This document shows, in pieces, positions 1 to 10,400 of a DNA stretch of 64,000 bases (positions are counted from its first letter, which is position 1; every line of letters begins with the position of its first letter). Made by a program: the position numbers and the translations under genes. Location: positions 1,472,220-1,536,219 of the forward strand of contig UYJD01000006.1 of the NCBI GenBank assembly GCA_900618795.1, given 5' to 3'. Source of the stretch: Cyanodermella asteris. Lineage: Eukaryota; Ascomycota; Lecanoromycetes; Ostropales; Stictidaceae. The notes below the pieces were generated by a model, which worked only from the letters and a program-made list of their open reading frames with translations, had not been told where the DNA came from and did no database searches.

Positions 1-543
1 CAGCTTCGTTTCGCGGGTGCGAACGTAATTGACAGGTCATCAGCAAAGATCATTGAATCGAACGGCACGCCAATGGATTTGGACGGTCTCAAGTTCGTAC
101 TAGACGTCAACATCACAGGTACCATCGACCTTATTCGACAAGCCCTCGTTCACCTCATCAAGAACAAGCCCACCGACGAAGACGGCGAGCGAGGTGTTTT
201 GATTTTGGTCAGCTCATCTGCAGCGTTCGACGGCCAACCAGGTCAGGTATCATATTCCGCATCAAAGGGCGCAATCGCTTCATTGACGCTGCCCCTGGCC
301 CGCGATTTGGCGCGATATGGTGTCCGCGCTGTGACGGTTGCCCCCAGCTTGTTCGAGTCTGGAATGACCAAGCTTTTGAGCGATAAGGTTCGCGCCAGCT
401 TGACCAGAGTCATGGAGTTCCCGAAGCGACAAGGTCTACCTCACGAATTCGCGAGCTTGGTGGAAGAGATCATTCGCAATCCCATGCACAATGGAAGTGT
501 CATTCGCCTGGATGGTGGAATGAGGATGCCTTCAAAGATGTAA
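1..543 (+). CDS. Short-chain dehydrogenase/reductase (HSD10-like), 3' part only
   Basis: C-terminal two thirds of a classical SDR resembling 3-hydroxyacyl-CoA dehydrogenase type 2 (HSD10), an NAD(P)-dependent alcohol/hydroxyacyl oxidoreductase. Visible are the FVLDVNITGTIDLIRQ helix with its structural Asn, a Ser-rich strand ending in SSSAAF (catalytic Ser), the catalytic YSASK (Tyr-x3-Lys) and a terminal GSVIRLDGGMRM strand. The frame is open to base 1, but the coding exon probably begins at base 44 after a CAG acceptor; bases 1-43 then look like the end of an intron. The N-terminal Rossmann half is absent here. It matches the phase and content of the truncated SDR at 40754-41150, which lies next to the assembly gap on the other strand. 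Stop TAA at 541-543. Family assignment is solid; the substrate is unknown. Confidence 0.85.
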   Translation, partial: QLRFAGANVIDRSSAKIIESNGTPMDLDGLKFVLDVNITGTIDLIRQALVHLIKNKPTDEDGERGVLILVSSSAAFDGQPGQVSYSASKGAIASLTLPLARDLARYGVRAVTVAPSLFESGMTKLLSDKVRASLTRVMEFPKRQGLPHEFASLVEEIIRNPMHNGSVIRLDGGMRMPSKM

Positions 544-1255
544 TTTACTCATGTTTACCCGTCTTCTTCTGGAACCTGTATGGATTCTTGGATGCCAGAT
601 GCCATGGTAATTGGCCTTTCGCTACTTTGTGCTCATTTCAGTCCCATATTTTCAGTCCATCATTTCGGGGTTGACTGGTTGATTGCCTTGTTCATCTCAA
701 ACCAGACTTTTAAGAACCTTTTGTACAGGGTCCCGTGCCGGAGATTGCAGCTATCTCACAGCCAGTCTTCCCTATTCTTACCAAAAAGCCTTTCACCAAG
801 CTCCTGTTCTGTGCAGCAAGCGAGCTAATCAAGAGCAAGGGTCGCTTAAAGACACTAATGCCCACCCCTGTCAAGGCCAAGACTGTTAAAAGGATTACCC
901 CGCATGAAAGAGTATGTCAGTTCCGGTTAAGGGATGTGAGTGGCTAGCCTAGCAAAGAGTTCCCACTCATAGCGCCTCCTTCGAACACCATCAAACATGG
1001 CAACAGGGATACGCAACGAACAATCCGATCGTGGAACCAAAAAACACACCAACGGCCATCACGCCCTTGCTGAAGTACTTACAGATGTACCTTGGCAGTG
1101 CAACAGCTCTCCGCGTCGTAAGGCCCGCTAGTAAAGTATCGAGCGCGGCGTGGGGGCCGGCTATGAGGCGTCCTCGGATTCCATATGCATATATATTGCC
1201 GAAAATGGAGAGTATTTGCCCTTCCTGAGCCTTCATCATCATGTACACTCTCATC
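544..1255. other. Intergenic, no gene recognised
   Basis: Several overlapping short open frames occur. One at about 735-947 (plus) has a protein-like stretch (PVFPILTKKPFTKLLF), and one at 991-1344 (minus) is hydrophobic at its end. Neither has a recognisable family, start context or splice pattern. The right part presumably holds the promoter of the GH28 gene. Confidence 0.5.
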
Positions 1256-2707
1256 ATGCGAGCCCTTCTTTTCTTACTAGCTGGAGCCCTGGTATCTGCC
1301 AATGGGTCTTTGGACCAAGATGCTCCATTCGGTTCAGCAATCACTCCTGGCCTACAGTCAAAGACTGGTGATGCTGCTCACAAGGACAAGTGGGGATGCA
1401 GTGCGCCAATATACAGGCGCAAAGTCACAATTCGTTCTTCCAGGAATGACCACGATGACATTAGTGATGATCTCCTCTGGGCTTTCCGACAAGCAAATCA
1501 CGGAGGAACAGTGTACTTGAAACCAACGGAGACATGTCATCGGCAAGAAGCTAGATCTGAGTTTCTTGAACGACGTTCACCTACAGCTGGAGGGCGAGAT
1601 CAAATTCACAGATGATATCCCATATTGGCAAGCCAACAACTTCTACTACTCATTCCAGAAAAGCATCACCTTTTGGGTATGGGGTGGGGAGAAGATCCGC
1701 ATATACACCGACACCGGCAAGGGTGTGCTCAATGGCAACGGTCAAGCATGGTATGTTTTCTCCGGTCAAGTTGTGCATCTGAGCTTACCGCCCGAGCAGG
1801 TACAATGGCTTCGCCGGCCGTGAGATCCTGGATTCGAACAACACCTATTACAGACCTATTCTCTTTCTCACAGACAATGCGACACACGTCGATATCAGCG
1901 GCATTCACTTCCTGAACTCCCCGTGTTGGACCAATTTCCTTATTCGGACAAACGACATCTCGTTCGATAAGGTCAGAATCGACGCCGTTTCCAATAATGC
2001 TTCAGCGCTGCCAAAGAATACTGACGGCTGGGATACTCTCAACGTTGACGGCATCAGTGTAACGAACTCGGAAGTCAACATCGGCGATGATTGCTTCTCT
2101 CCGAAGCCGAATACCAGTAACATCTATGTCAAAGATCTATGGTGTAATGGCACTCATGGTGTCAGCATGGGGTCTATCGGACAATATCCGGGCATCGAAG
2201 ATTACATCGAGAACGCCTACATCGAGAATGTGACAATGCTCAACGCTCAAGTCAGTATCGATCACATTAATGATAGAAAAACTGAAGTGGCTAACAGAAT
2301 GACAGAACGGCGCTCGGCTGAAATCCTGGGCAGGCCCTAATGTTGGCTTTGGCTATATCAACAACATCACATACAACGGCATGCACAACGAGAACGTGGA
2401 TTGGCCAATCGTCCTGGATGCATGCTATTTCAACATTGAGTCGGACCTTTGTGCAGCTTACCCCTCGCGTGTCAACATCACGAATATTTTGTTCAAGAAC
2501 ATCACAGGCCTGAGTAGCGGGAAAAAAGGTCGGAATGTGGCAAGCTTGGTCTGCAGTCCAGCCGCAGTTTGTGAGAACATCAGGCTGGAGGATATAGACC
2601 TGAGAAGCCCAAAGGCGCCGAACGAGGCCGGAGTTGTGCTTTGTGATGGTATAGCCGGAGGCGTCGGTGTGCCCTGTGTCAGTAAGGACGGTACGTCAGG
2701 TAAATAG
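1256..2707 (+). CDS. GH28 polygalacturonase (exo-type), secreted, with one frameshift
   Basis: Pectin-degrading glycoside hydrolase family 28 enzyme. The start at 1256 (or 1241) gives a signal peptide (MRALLFLLAGALVSANG). The GH28 motifs occur in order: NTDGW (catalytic Asp), GDDCF (paired Asp), GTHGVSMGS (catalytic His) and RLKSW (substrate-binding Arg-Lys). The SPCWTNF strand and Asn-rich glycosylation sites suit fungal exo-polygalacturonases. Introns are 1751-1799 and 2251-2305, both GT..AG and restoring frame. Frame is lost near 1535: the sequence reads as though two bases of a Tyr codon are missing just before VIGKKLDLSFLNDVHLQLEG. A 37-nt splice at 1511-1547 would restore frame but would remove the conserved strand and be unusually short. 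It is either a sequence error, a recent null allele or an unusual splice. No neighbour forms a pectin cluster. Confidence 0.8.
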
Positions 2708-3139
2708 CTCGAGCAGCGGGCAACATCTCAAAAGAGGGCTTCGGACTGAAAGAGCAACATCCACGAAACGGACGAGATTCAGCTTATGAAAAACTTTAAG
2801 CCAAACAAGCGCTAGAGCCGCGAACACTGATCAAGGGTTGTCGATGATCCTGGGCTGCGAGCGCTCGATAAGCAGCAAAAGAATGCAGACGCGTAAAGTC
2901 GGATATATCACCGGTACAAACATTTAGTCAATCTGGGAGTAGGTCTGCTGAGAGCCGGAGAATACTTGATGAAACCCAAAGCTCGAGTGGTAATCGGCAC
3001 TGAGAGGTGTAGGCCTGCTTTGCATCGACGGTTTTCGACGGAAGGCCAGACTAGGGGCAACGCCCGATTGACATCAACAACGATGTATCTAGATATTTTG
3101 AATCAATTGAGTCGTATGTACAAAGTAAATTGGTCTGAT
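2708..3139. other. Intergenic between convergent GH28 and SDH4 genes
   Basis: Contains the 3' ends of two convergent genes. An open frame starting at 2966 on the plus strand runs antisense into SDH4 and has no recognisable family. Nothing else seen. Confidence 0.5.
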
Positions 3140-3932
3140 TTATGCCACCCAGATCCTCTTGATCGCTTCTGTGACACCCACGTCATTCGTCTCGAATTCG
3201 TACAGCCCAACGCCAACAAGCACAGTAGCAAGGTTGAGACCCCACATCAGCGTTGCTCGCGACTTGGGAACACGCTTGCGAGGGAGATAGTCGGTGACGA
3301 TGGACCTGGCTGACGTTAGAACGAGCAAGAAAGACCTGCTTGGTCCACTTACTGGAAACCGATGTGAGAATGAATGAGGACCGTAGCGCAAAGTACTGAG
3401 TCCATAACCGGGTTCAGGCTTCCAGCGGCGAAGGGAGCAATAGTGAGGGGAACCAAAGCGACGGAAAGGGCCCTGTGAATAGCGTGTCAACCTCCACTCC
3501 AAACTCCGTAAATTCAGATTCTTCTACCTTTCAAAGCCCCAGTGATAGCTGCCATGGGTCGGGTGAGGTTCCGGAACGGGGGCAGGATCGTTGGCTGGAA
3601 AGGCGTTTAGCGATTTGTCAGTTAGCTAGTGGAGCTTTCTTACTTGTGCCTTCGACTCGTTCTGGTTTCCTTCGTCAGTATTCCAGTCCAGACATCTTGC
3701 AGGGCCAAAACTCACGCGGCAATGGAGGAAGCAGTGCCCTCTTAGATGAAGCATGGAAAGCTGCAACACCCGCGCGCTCAACAAGTCTCGATCGCGGCTG
3801 GAAAGCGCTCTTTTGGACGGTCGAGAGCAAACGTGCTTGCAGAGGCGTGCTGCGGATTGATGGAGAGACCCGCGGCGCAGCCTGGGTGGCCCGCATGGCC
3901 TGGCGGGCGATGATCGATCCGTTGCCCATCAT
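3140..3932 (-). CDS. SDH4: Succinate dehydrogenase membrane anchor subunit CybS
   Basis: Small membrane anchor of respiratory complex II in the mitochondrial inner membrane; it helps bind heme b and ubiquinone. Four exons: 3716-3932, 3528-3594, 3353-3472 and 3140-3305 (introns 121, 55 and 47 nt) give 189 aa. The N-terminus is Arg/Ser/Ala-rich without acidic residues, a mitochondrial presequence. It is followed by PTHGSYHWGFER, then membrane segments and the CybS signature LIHSHIGFQSIVTDYLP with the conserved His and Asp-Tyr, then a last helix near MWGLNLATVLVGVGLYEF. The start chosen is the first Met of MMGNGS, which opens the presequence; the upstream in-frame Met would add a non-mitochondrial leader. 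The gene is divergent from the MPP-beta gene across 321 bp. Confidence 0.92.
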
Positions 3933-4253
3933 GGTGACCGTGAGAATGAACGAATGCAATTGAAGCTGGAAGGCGCGCCTACATTCGTAGACCAGAGAGT
4001 CGATGGCTAGAAACACAAGGACGATAACAGGGCCGACAGGGCGGGTGTCGTCGCTCTCGTTCTGCCGCGGCTGCTTTGGCCAATCGGCATCGGCGCATTG
4101 AAAGCACAGCACGCTCGCATGCGCTAAACTCGATTTCGACATCCGGACGACATTCGAAAGCTCGACCAACAGACGACTCCAAGTTCTTCATACCACCCGT
4201 AATCGCTCTCTACACTACCTCTCCTTTCTCTTTCTGCAGCCTCAGACGTCGTC
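3933..4253. promoter_or_regulatory. Shared promoter region of SDH4 and MPP-beta
   Basis: 321 bp between two divergent start codons of mitochondrial proteins. It contains a pyrimidine-rich tract (CTACCTCTCCTTTCTCTTTC) just upstream of the MPP-beta start. Bidirectional use is inferred from layout; no specific factor site is claimed. Confidence 0.6.
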
Positions 4254-5782
4254 ATGGCGTCCAGCAGATTGGTCACCCGCCTTCCGCAGGCTCTGCGCTC
4301 GCGGCAGGCCCTGTCCGCCTTGAAAAACACTCGTCGCGGTCTGGCTACTCCCGTCAGCCATGGAGCTACCACCGAGTCGACAACGCTTTCCAACGGCCTT
4401 ACCATTGCTACCGAGCACTCTCCCTGGGCCCAGACTTCGACTGTCGGTGTTTGGATAGACGCTGGGTCGAGAGCCGACAAGGTCAATGGAACGGCACACT
4501 TCCTCGAGCACCTTGCGTTCAAGGGTACTGGCAACAGGACGCAACACCAATTGGAGCTCGAGATCGAGAACATGGGCGGTCACCTCAATGCTTACACCTC
4601 GGTGAGTCAAGGAAACCCCAGTAAAGGGACTTGAGGACTGACTATATCAGCGAGAAAACACTGTCTACTACGCCAAGTCCTTCAACTCTGACGTCCCTTC
4701 GACCGTGAACATCCTCTCTGATATCCTACAAAACTCCAAACTCGAGACCTCTGCGATCGAACGCGAGCGCGATGTCATCCTGAGGGAGCAAGAAGAGGTC
4801 GACAAGCAGATGGAGGAGGTTGTCTTCGACCACTTGCACGCCACTGCTTTCCAGGGCCAACCTCTCGGCCAGACCATCCTTGGCCCGAAAGAAAACATTC
4901 AGTCTATCCAGCGCGATGACCTGACCAACTATATCAAGCAGAACTACACCGCAGACCGAATGGTTCTTGTTGGTGCTGGTGGTGTGCCCCACCAGCAGCT
5001 TGTTGAGCTCGCCGAGAAGCACTTCTCTGGCTTGCCGACCGAGCCCCCAAGCTCGCAAGCACAGGCTCTTGTCCAACAGCAGAAGCGCAAGCCCGACTTT
5101 ATTGGTTCTGAGGTCCGCATTCGCGACGACACAATTCCGACCGCGCACATTGCTATCACTGTTGAGGGTGTCAGCTGGAAGGACGACGATTACTTCACTG
5201 GCCTTGTCACGCAGGCCATTGTCGGTAATTGGGATCGTGCTATGGGCAACAGTCCCTACCTTGGAAGCAAGCTGAGCTACTTCGTCCACGAGCACAAGCT
5301 TGCCAACAGTTTCATGAGCTTTTCGACCAGCTACAGCGATACAGGTCTTTGGGGTATCTACCTCGTCACCGAGAACAAGACAGCCATCGACGATCTCGTC
5401 CACTTCACCCTTCGCGAGTGGTCTCGTCTGTCGTATAACGTGACGGAAGCAGAGACCGAGCGCGCCAAGGCACAACTCAAGGCATCGCTGTTGTTGTCCT
5501 TGGACGGCACCACCGCTGTTGCCGAAGACATCGGACGCCAGCTTGTCACCACTGGACGTCGCATGAGTCCCGAGGAGGTCGAGCGCGTCGTCGGTGCCAT
5601 CACAGAAAAGGATGTCATGGAGTTTGCTCAGCGAAGGCTTTGGGATCAGGACATTGCGATTAGCGCTGTCGGGTCTATCGAGGGTCTTCTTGACTATCAG
5701 AGGTATGTTTGTGATGGACTCGCATTACTGTTCGTGACTAACGCTGTACAGAATCCGCAACGACATGTCGAGGAACGGTTAG
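4254..5782 (+). CDS. MAS1: Mitochondrial processing peptidase beta subunit
   Basis: Catalytic subunit of the matrix metallopeptidase that removes presequences from imported proteins (M16 family). Three exons (4254-4601, 4651-5702, 5752-5782; introns 49 and 49 nt) give 476 aa, the usual length. An Arg-rich presequence ends near RRGLATP. The inverted zinc motif HFLEH (HxxEH) lies near residue 80 within [14 protein letters not shown], and the distal zinc-ligand Glu lies in the following helix region ([18 protein letters not shown]). The second M16 domain follows, ending in [13 protein letters not shown]. The last exon encodes only about 10 residues; reading through its intron would give a longer non-conserved tail, so the spliced form is preferred. 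Its partner alpha subunit is not in the window. Confidence 0.95.
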
Positions 5783-6151
5783 AGGCGCATCGTCACGGGA
5801 TCGAGCAATACCGCAAGCATGTTGTACATTACTGTTCAAATATACAAAAGCGTCCATTAGATAGTCGTGATCTTACGGCAAGATCTCTAGTATGGAAGCA
5901 TTTGTTATCACCGAAGTCTGCGCGCAACGTGAAAACAACTCTAGCATCGTAAATCTTTTCGCTCACTGCTTCGTCAGTGACTGCATTGCAGTAATGCGGG
6001 TGAAACCCAGGTAGTGGTGAAGAAACTTGGATTTGAATACGGTTGCTTCGGCTTTAAAGTCCGTTAGCGCCAAACATTTTCCCGCACCCACAGATAGCGA
6101 ACATTCGTGCATTCAGGAAGCTCCCAACCCACTCGTGCTGACCCAGACAAA
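5783..6151. other. Intergenic, MPP-beta 3' UTR and TMA23 promoter
   Basis: No gene seen. The frame that continues past the MPP-beta stop disappears once the last intron is removed. Confidence 0.5.
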
Positions 6152-6721
6152 ATGGACGCTTCGGCGTACCTGCTCCGTCACGGATGGACTGGAGGTGGTC
6201 TCGGCTACAAGCAATCTGGCATCAAGAAGCCTCTCCTCTCATCACAAAAACATGGCTTTCAAAAGAAGGGACTAGGCGGGAAGCCGCTCGGCGGTCACAG
6301 CGATCAGTGGTGGCTAGGAGCATTCGACGCCGGGTTGAAGAATCTGGGTAGCGACAAACCCGCCGTCCCTCCGCCGACACTGATTAGGGGCCCTGCATTT
6401 TTCAAGGCTGAGCTGTACCACAACTTCGTGCAGGGCGAAGGTCTTTCCGGCACTCTCAGTGACCACACGGCTTCCAAGGCGACAAGCCAGACATCATCAT
6501 GTGGCGAAGCAGATCCTACATCTGATGCGTCGGCCGAGGGAGCTGCGGTTAGGAAGGCTGCGAAGAAGGACAAGAAGAGAAGGCGCGAAGAGAGAGATGC
6601 TCGCAGCAATGATGACGAGCCGAGCCAGGAAAGCAAAGAGGAGCGACGCAAGAGAAAAGAGGAACGACGGCTCAGGAAAGAGCAGCGTAGGCTGAGGAAG
6701 GCGCAAAAACAAGGAGGATGA
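6152..6721 (+). CDS. TMA23: TMA23-like nucleolar G-patch protein
   Basis: Resembles yeast Tma23, a nucleolar protein linked to 40S ribosome biogenesis. The N-terminus MDASAYLLRHGWTGGGLGYK, followed by GIKKPLLSSQKHGFQKKGLGGK, is the conserved G-patch-like segment; a WWLGAFDAGLKNL helix follows, as in the yeast protein. The C-terminal half is Lys/Arg/Glu-rich (KKDKKRRREER, EERRKRKEERRLRKEQRRLRK), typical of nucleolar proteins. Single exon, 189 aa. The frame closes right after an A-rich run (GCGCAAAAACAAGG). In the +1 frame an equally charged stretch continues to 6827, so a one-base error or slippage site could be hiding about 35 further residues. Confidence 0.85.
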   Translation: MDASAYLLRHGWTGGGLGYKQSGIKKPLLSSQKHGFQKKGLGGKPLGGHSDQWWLGAFDAGLKNLGSDKPAVPPPTLIRGPAFFKAELYHNFVQGEGLSGTLSDHTASKATSQTSSCGEADPTSDASAEGAAVRKAAKKDKKRRREERDARSNDDEPSQESKEERRKRKEERRLRKEQRRLRKAQKQGG

Positions 6722-7433
6722 AGATGGTCACGAGAGTAACGATGCACCACAAAAACTGCGAAAGAAACAAGCCCGCCGATCAAGTCAAGGGGAAGACATT
6801 GACATTGAGAGATGCCTCGCATTCTAGCTATCTCCACGTCGTTCTTTCTCCTCTGCGTGGCAGGACAGTCGTCAAGCAGTCCTAGCGAATAGCATGACTG
6901 CGGGTGCCTCAGTGACAACGCCATGAAAGCATTACACCGGCGGACGACCAGCACCAAGAAGACCCAGGCTTACGTGTAAGCTGAAATCAGACATCGGCTC
7001 ACTTTCCATTCTATCTTGCATAGCTACAGGTCGGCGGAGTGGAATGATGAAGGGTCGCGTGAAAGGCTGCTAGAATCAATATACTGCAGGGGATGCTGAG
7101 CGCTGGGCTCATGAAGGCACCAAAGCTGCATATTATCGAACAATGTCATTGACTACAAACTAAGCGTAGCGCCGTCTGTGCTGAATCGAATTCTGCCCCC
7201 GAGTTTTCAGTCTTTTCGCAGTTGCATCAGTGCTGCTTTTTCGAGATGCAAGAAACCATCGCATCGCTCGCAAGAACTCCTTCACTGTAAGAACCATGAG
7301 GGGTTACAACCCGCTTGCTCCTGGCAGTGATTATGCAAAATAATATTACAAGCTGTCCGCACATGAAGTCAACGGACGCCGAGAACAAAGCAATCTGTCT
7401 CTGAAGTCATTCGTTTGCCCCATCCCTTGTGAC
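6722..7433. other. Intergenic between convergent TMA23 and RPB1
   Basis: Holds the possible frameshifted TMA23 tail (to 6827) and the RPB1 3' flank. A minus-strand open frame at 6304-6957 is the antisense shadow of the charged TMA23 tail. Nothing else seen. Confidence 0.5.
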
Positions 7434-10400
7434 TCAAGACTGCTTAGGCGACGTTGGTGAGTAGGGCTGTCGAGAAGGTGATCGTGGAGAACCCGCGGCA
7501 GGGCTCGTTGGGCTGTATGCTACCGGGCTTGTTGGGCTGTACGCTCCCACTGGGCTTGTGGGTGAATAGTTTGCATTCGGGCTCGTCGGACTGTATCTTG
7601 GGCTTGTCGGAGATGCTCGTTGCGCCGGGCTCGTCGGGCTATAGTTGGGCGACGTAGGACTGTATTTGGGAGACGAGGGACTGTACTGCATACCTGAAGG
7701 CGAAGTGGGGCTGTAGCTGGGAGACGTCGGGCTGAAATTTGGCGACGATGGACTGTAGCTAGGCGAGGTTGGGGAGTGTGCAGGTGACGTCGGGGAGTAG
7801 TGGGGTGAAGCTGGCGTGAAAGCGGGCGACGATGGCGAGAAACCTGGCGTTCCGGCAAACCCACCTGGCGATGTAGGCGAATACATCGGCGATGATGGCG
7901 AGGCCATGAAGCCAGGAGAGGTGCCGCCCATCCAAGATGGCGTGCCAGACGAGAAGCCGCTTCGATACGGGCTCATGCCACTTTCGATGCCTGAGGCATC
8001 GGGGGATTCGGACCCTGAGTTGATGGGAGAGAATGCAGCACCATAATCTGGGCTAGCACCGCCCATATAACCAGCATCAGGCAAAGGAGAAGTGCCGTAA
8101 GGTGTAGCCGCTCCGTCCACTTCGCCGCCCTGGAGAGCCATGCTTGGAACGATGCCGAGACGTGAGTTGTCTGAAATGACAGTGTCGAGCATGTTCTGAT
8201 CAAGCAAAATGTCCATATCACCTGTTCCGAGAGGTGCTTGCTGCCCAAGCATGATGTTCTCTGAAACACCCCGGCAATCGTCAAGCTCGCCAGAGGCCGC
8301 CGCATCGAGGAGAATTTCAACAGTCTCCTCGAACGAACAGCGCATGAGCGCACCAGTCTCTGCCTTGTTAATACCATGGCGCGTGATAGGAACGAGCCAG
8401 CCGCGAACAGTCATAATATCCACGAGCAATGACAGATGACGTGCGTTCACGTAAGAACCATCGAAAGACAAGACTTGCGTGATTTCGCGGAGGATCGAAG
8501 TACGACAACCCTCGATTCCGAGAACATCCAGCGCCTCAGTGAATCTGTTGGTGTACGTCAACGTACTGTCGACGCCAGGGATAGCAAGCACGCTCCGGAG
8601 AGCTGAGCCAGAGGTATCCAGAAACCAGCCTGTACCGTCTCCCCCACCTTGAGGCTGAACCATCGCAATCTCTCCATCTGGACGGGTATCGAGAAGCTTG
8701 TACTGGGACAAGAAAGCTCGGTCAATCGCGGGAATACCTCCAATGGTCAAGCGGTTGAGAATGGCAGGTTCAAGCTTCCTTAAGAGCTCGTGCTCAGCGT
8801 TGATGTCGTCTTCCTCGTCTTCCATGTCTTTGTCGGCGATCAATCGGATTCGGATCACCTGCTCCTCAGCATTGTCGTCGCTGAACAGGATGGCTAGTTG
8901 GTCAGAACCAAAGAAGCGTTGTATAACGCCCGCAACCTCGGCGACCGACAGAGCCTTGTCAAGCATTCTACGGCGCTCTAGGACGATACGCAACACCCAT
9001 CTCGATTGGCGCGAAGCCCCGGGCACAGAGTCATCAGGGATGACCCAGTAGGCCTCGACCATATCACGATCCGCGTCGATGACAGTTGTTTCGACATCGG
9101 GATCGTAATAGATCTCTGTGCTGTGCGTGAGTGTCTTGAGATTGGTGTGCTCGACCTTGGCTCGCAAAGCTTGGGCGCCTTCCCTCGACTCGCGGCTTTC
9201 GGGCAGTTGATACACTCGCATCGAAGGCGTCTTGATGTTCGTCGCGATGTTGAGAATCTCTTTGAGACGCGGAACACCCAACGTAACGTTCTTAGTAGCA
9301 ATACCAGTGAAATGGAAAGTATTCAGCGTCATTTGCGTGGCAGGCTCTCCAATCGACTGAGCTGCCAGGACTCCAACCATTTCGCCAGGGTTTACCGCGG
9401 CACGGGCGAACTTGCCTTCAATTTCGCCCAGGACATGACGCAAAGCTAGTTTGCTCATGTTATAGCGCTCAATAAGTGGTTTGAAGGCTAGTCGAGATCT
9501 GAGAAGAGCCTTGAAATGGATTGTCGCATTGTCTTGCGCCTCTTTCGAGATCGGATCGTCCCCAGGCACAATGATCAGCCGCTCAATGGTGTCGCGGATC
9601 ATTGGCACAGCCTCGAGTGGGTGCAAGTCGCTTCGGGGATTTAGATTGAGCTTGTAAATTGACCGTGCAGTTTCCAAGATTCTAGAAATGTTGAAAGGCA
9701 GATGGTACCCATCCTCGGTGTCGCCAGCCTTTATTCTCTCTTCGCGAAGGAAGTTTCTTGAGGCGCGAAGAGCATCAAATTCTTCTTCCAGTATTGCCTG
9801 ACTTTCAGGGTCATTCTGGATTGATGACTCTTGCTCGAGACGCCGGAGGAAAGGGCTTTCGTCCTCGTTGACATCAATACGATATTTCTTTTCGAAAGCC
9901 TCATGGCTGGACAAGACAATGTCGATCTTTTGACCTTCGATATGGACAGCATCCAGTCCGTCCTCACCGTAAGTGAATTGAATGATATCACCAAGAGAGT
10001 TTCGGACGGTCCCGTCGTAACGAGCCTGAACGTCTTCCATGGCTTTGACAAGTCGCCTTTGGATGTAGCCTGTCTCTGCAGTCTTGACCGCCGTGTCAAT
10101 CAAACCCTCACGACCGGACATAGCGTGGAAAAAGAACTCTGTGGGAGTCAGGCCTTGCAAGTAGGAGTTCTCACAGAATCCGCGAGCCTCCGGAGAATAG
10201 TCATCCTTGGTGAAATGCGGCAAAGTTCTGTACTTGAAGCCAAATGGCATTCGACTTCCTTCAACAGCCTGCTGACCTACCAGAGCGGACATCTGTGAAA
10301 TATTGACAGACGAACCCTTGGACCCGGACGAGGACATTTGCACGGCGGCGTTGAACTCTTTGAGGGTCTTCATGGCTTCTTTTCCTGACAACGAGCGAGC

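Noticed and set aside
735-947. Plus-strand frame with protein-like stretch between the SDR and GH28
   Set aside because: No ATG start at its beginning, no homologous family recalled, and no introns that extend it. Possibly an eroded fragment but not supportable.
991-1344. Minus-strand 117-codon frame with hydrophobic end
   Set aside because: Overlaps the GH28 signal peptide on the other strand and shows no family features.
2966-3313. 115-codon plus-strand frame near SDH4
   Set aside because: It runs antisense through the last SDH4 exon, which is strongly supported by family motifs.
4726-5475. 249-codon minus-strand frame
   Set aside because: Exact antisense shadow of the MPP-beta exon, caused by GC-rich codon use.
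7500-7890. Short tandem repeats that could be a minisatellite or CRISPR-like array
   Set aside because: They encode the RPB1 C-terminal heptads in frame, and units lack unique spacers.
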